Shown piece by piece: positions 13,518 through 14,721 of a stretch of DNA of 14,721 bases (the stretch's first letter is position 1; the number at the start of each line of letters is the position of its first letter). A model generated the notes under the pieces. The model made no database searches, was not told the DNA's origin, and saw nothing but the letters and a program-made list of their open reading frames with translations. The stretch comes from CAYMRB01 sp964392615 (lineage in GTDB: Bacteria; Planctomycetota; UBA8108): positions 1 to 14,721 of the forward strand of contig CAYMRB010000253.1 in NCBI GenBank assembly GCA_964392615.1, read 5' to 3'. Both the position numbers and the translations under genes were made by a program.

Positions 13518-14721
13518 TCACCGTCGCGTCGCGTCCGGCACGGAAGCGGCAGGTCCGTACAGATGCTGGCCGCGTCGCGCCGCCTGGATCGCGCGCTTCG
13601 TGTCCTGCGGCACGCCCGGATCCCCCTGCGACTCGAGCCAGCGATCCAGCTCGACCCGTAGGCGCTCCTTGATCGCGGCGTGCGATGGCGAGGACGCGAG
13701 ATTCGTCAGCTCGAAAGGATCTCGCGCCGTCTCGTAGAGCTGTACGGCCGGGCGGTGCAGGTAGCGTTTCACCAGCTCGTACGTGCGCGCGTCCTCCCAC
13801 GAGGACCACACCCACGTCTGCCAGTACGGGTTGTTCAGCTTACCGTTGCCGGAGATCCCCATCAGGTGCTTCTCGATGTAGATCTCGTCGGGCGACAGGT
13901 TGCGGATGTAGCGGAACCGTCCGTCGCTGACCGTGCGAATCGGGTACGGCGGGCCCTCCGGGACGTTGTTGTGGATGCCGTAGACGTAGCGGCGATGCGT
14001 CGCCTTCCCGTCCAGTAGCGCCGCGCGGAAGCTCGTTCCGTCAACCGCTTTCTCATCGACCTCAGCTCCCGCGAGATCGATGAGCGTCGGCAGCACATCC
14101 GCATACTGCACCAGCGCTCCCGTTCGAGCTCCCGCGGCGATCTTCCCCGGCCAGCGGGCGATCAGAGCCGTATGCAGGCCCGTATCCCAATTGGTCCACT
14201 TGCACCCGGGGAACTGCGATCCTTGCTCGGAACTGAACACGACGAGCGTATCGTTGGCTCGACCACACGTTTCGAGCAGCGCCAGGATCTCCCCCACCTG
14301 GCTGTCCATGTAGGTGATCTCCGCCAGATAGCGCGCGAAGGCTTCCCGCGTGCGAGGCGTATCGGCGATATTCGGCGGCAGCTGGAGCTTCGCGGCAGGA
14401 TACCGTGTCGGATCGCCCATCACCCACGGCACGTGCGGCTCGACGAGAGCGACGATCGCGCAGAACGGCTTGTTCGCGTCGCGGTTCAGAAACGCGCGCA
14501 GCGGACGCAGGTCGTGCTGTCGCGTCGGATCGCGAACGCAGTTCGGATCGAAGCCGCCGATCTTCTCGAACGGAAACGCCTTCGCCGGTCCGACGTGCAC
14601 TTTGCCAGCAAGCCCCGTGCGATATCCGAGGGGACGCAAGCGATGCGGCAGGCTGAGCGTCGTCGGCCGACTGGCGGAGTGGTTCCACGCGCAGCCGTTG
14701 CGCATCGGATACTGACCGGTG
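13518..14721 (-). CDS. Sulfatase, C-terminal part (heparan N-sulfatase-like; 5' end outside window)
   Basis: The frame is open to the window edge and reads TGQYPMRNGC at its left end, the segment that normally follows the CxPSR/CxPSRxSxLTG active-site motif. The gene therefore starts outside the window, and the ATG at 14705 is not its true start. Visible sulfatase features (residues counted from that ATG) are LAGKVHVG at 32-39, EPHVPW at 89-94, the SSEQGSQFPGCKWTNWD segment at about 158-174 where most sulfatases have SDHG, and WPGKI at 185-189. The EQG...FP...K pattern resembles bacterial relatives of N-sulfoglucosamine sulfohydrolase. It probably hydrolyses sulfate esters or N-sulfates of polysaccharides, common in planctomycetes growing on algal or animal glycans. 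The maturation Cys or Ser cannot be seen, nor can the signal peptide. Confidence 0.88.
   Translation of the reverse strand, partial: TGQYPMRNGCAWNHSASRPTTLSLPHRLRPLGYRTGLAGKVHVGPAKAFPFEKIGGFDPNCVRDPTRQHDLRPLRAFLNRDANKPFCAIVALVEPHVPWVMGDPTRYPAAKLQLPPNIADTPRTREAFARYLAEITYMDSQVGEILALLETCGRANDTLVVFSSEQGSQFPGCKWTNWDTGLHTALIARWPGKIAAGARTGALVQYADVLPTLIDLAGAEVDEKAVDGTSFRAALLDGKATHRRYVYGIHNNVPEGPPYPIRTVSDGRFRYIRNLSPDEIYIEKHLMGISGNGKLNNPYWQTWVWSSWEDARTYELVKRYLHRPAVQLYETARDPFELTNLASSPSHAAIKERLRVELDRWLESQGDPGVPQDTKRAIQAARRGQHLYGPAASVPDATRR

Overview
The window is about 14.7 kb of very GC-rich DNA with strong G/C preference at third codon positions. Its gene content (secreted CotH/lamin-tail protein, FG-GAP/VCBS plus ASPIC protein, paired-loop dockerin-like 'GD.N..G...I.DA' modules ending in a Cys-rich 'DCG..' tail, VWA protein, sulfatase) resembles a free-living, probably aquatic planctomycete (Planctomycetota) or a close relative. 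That assignment is inference from protein style; no rRNA, tRNA or marker gene is present.

Layout, left to right: (1) the last ~20 codons of an unidentified + strand gene; (2) a + strand membrane M48-type zinc metalloprotease with an EF-hand-like loop near its C-terminus; (3) a convergent gap with a 12-bp hairpin; (4) on the - strand, a small lipoprotein gene with a heavy-metal-associated (HMA) domain whose first metal-binding cysteine is encoded by an in-frame TGA, immediately followed by a bacterial SECIS-like hairpin: a probable selenoprotein that ordinary gene callers miss; (5) a ~200-bp spacer full of palindromes; (6) a secreted VWA protein with an N-terminal dockerin-like pair (- strand); (7) a 1450-residue secreted lamin-tail/CotH-kinase protein (- strand); (8) a divergent promoter region; (9) a 1219-residue secreted FG-GAP/ASPIC protein (+ strand) carrying three copies of a beta module that also occurs once in the divergent CotH protein; (10) a gene of unknown function (+ strand) that appears to contain three diverged tandem copies of a ~100-residue unit; (11) the C-terminal part of a sulfatase (- strand), cut by the window end before its catalytic Cys motif.

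Most products are predicted to be exported. The CotH, VWA and HMA genes lie on one strand in that order, and the CotH and FG-GAP genes share a divergent control region, so a common role at the cell surface is plausible but unproven. The most notable item is the HMA selenoprotein: the stop falls exactly on the conserved metal-binding cysteine, the frame continues through a complete HMA fold to a proper stop, a good start and ribosome binding site precede it, and the downstream RNA folds into a perfect 6-bp stem with a GGU loop 20 nt after the UGA.
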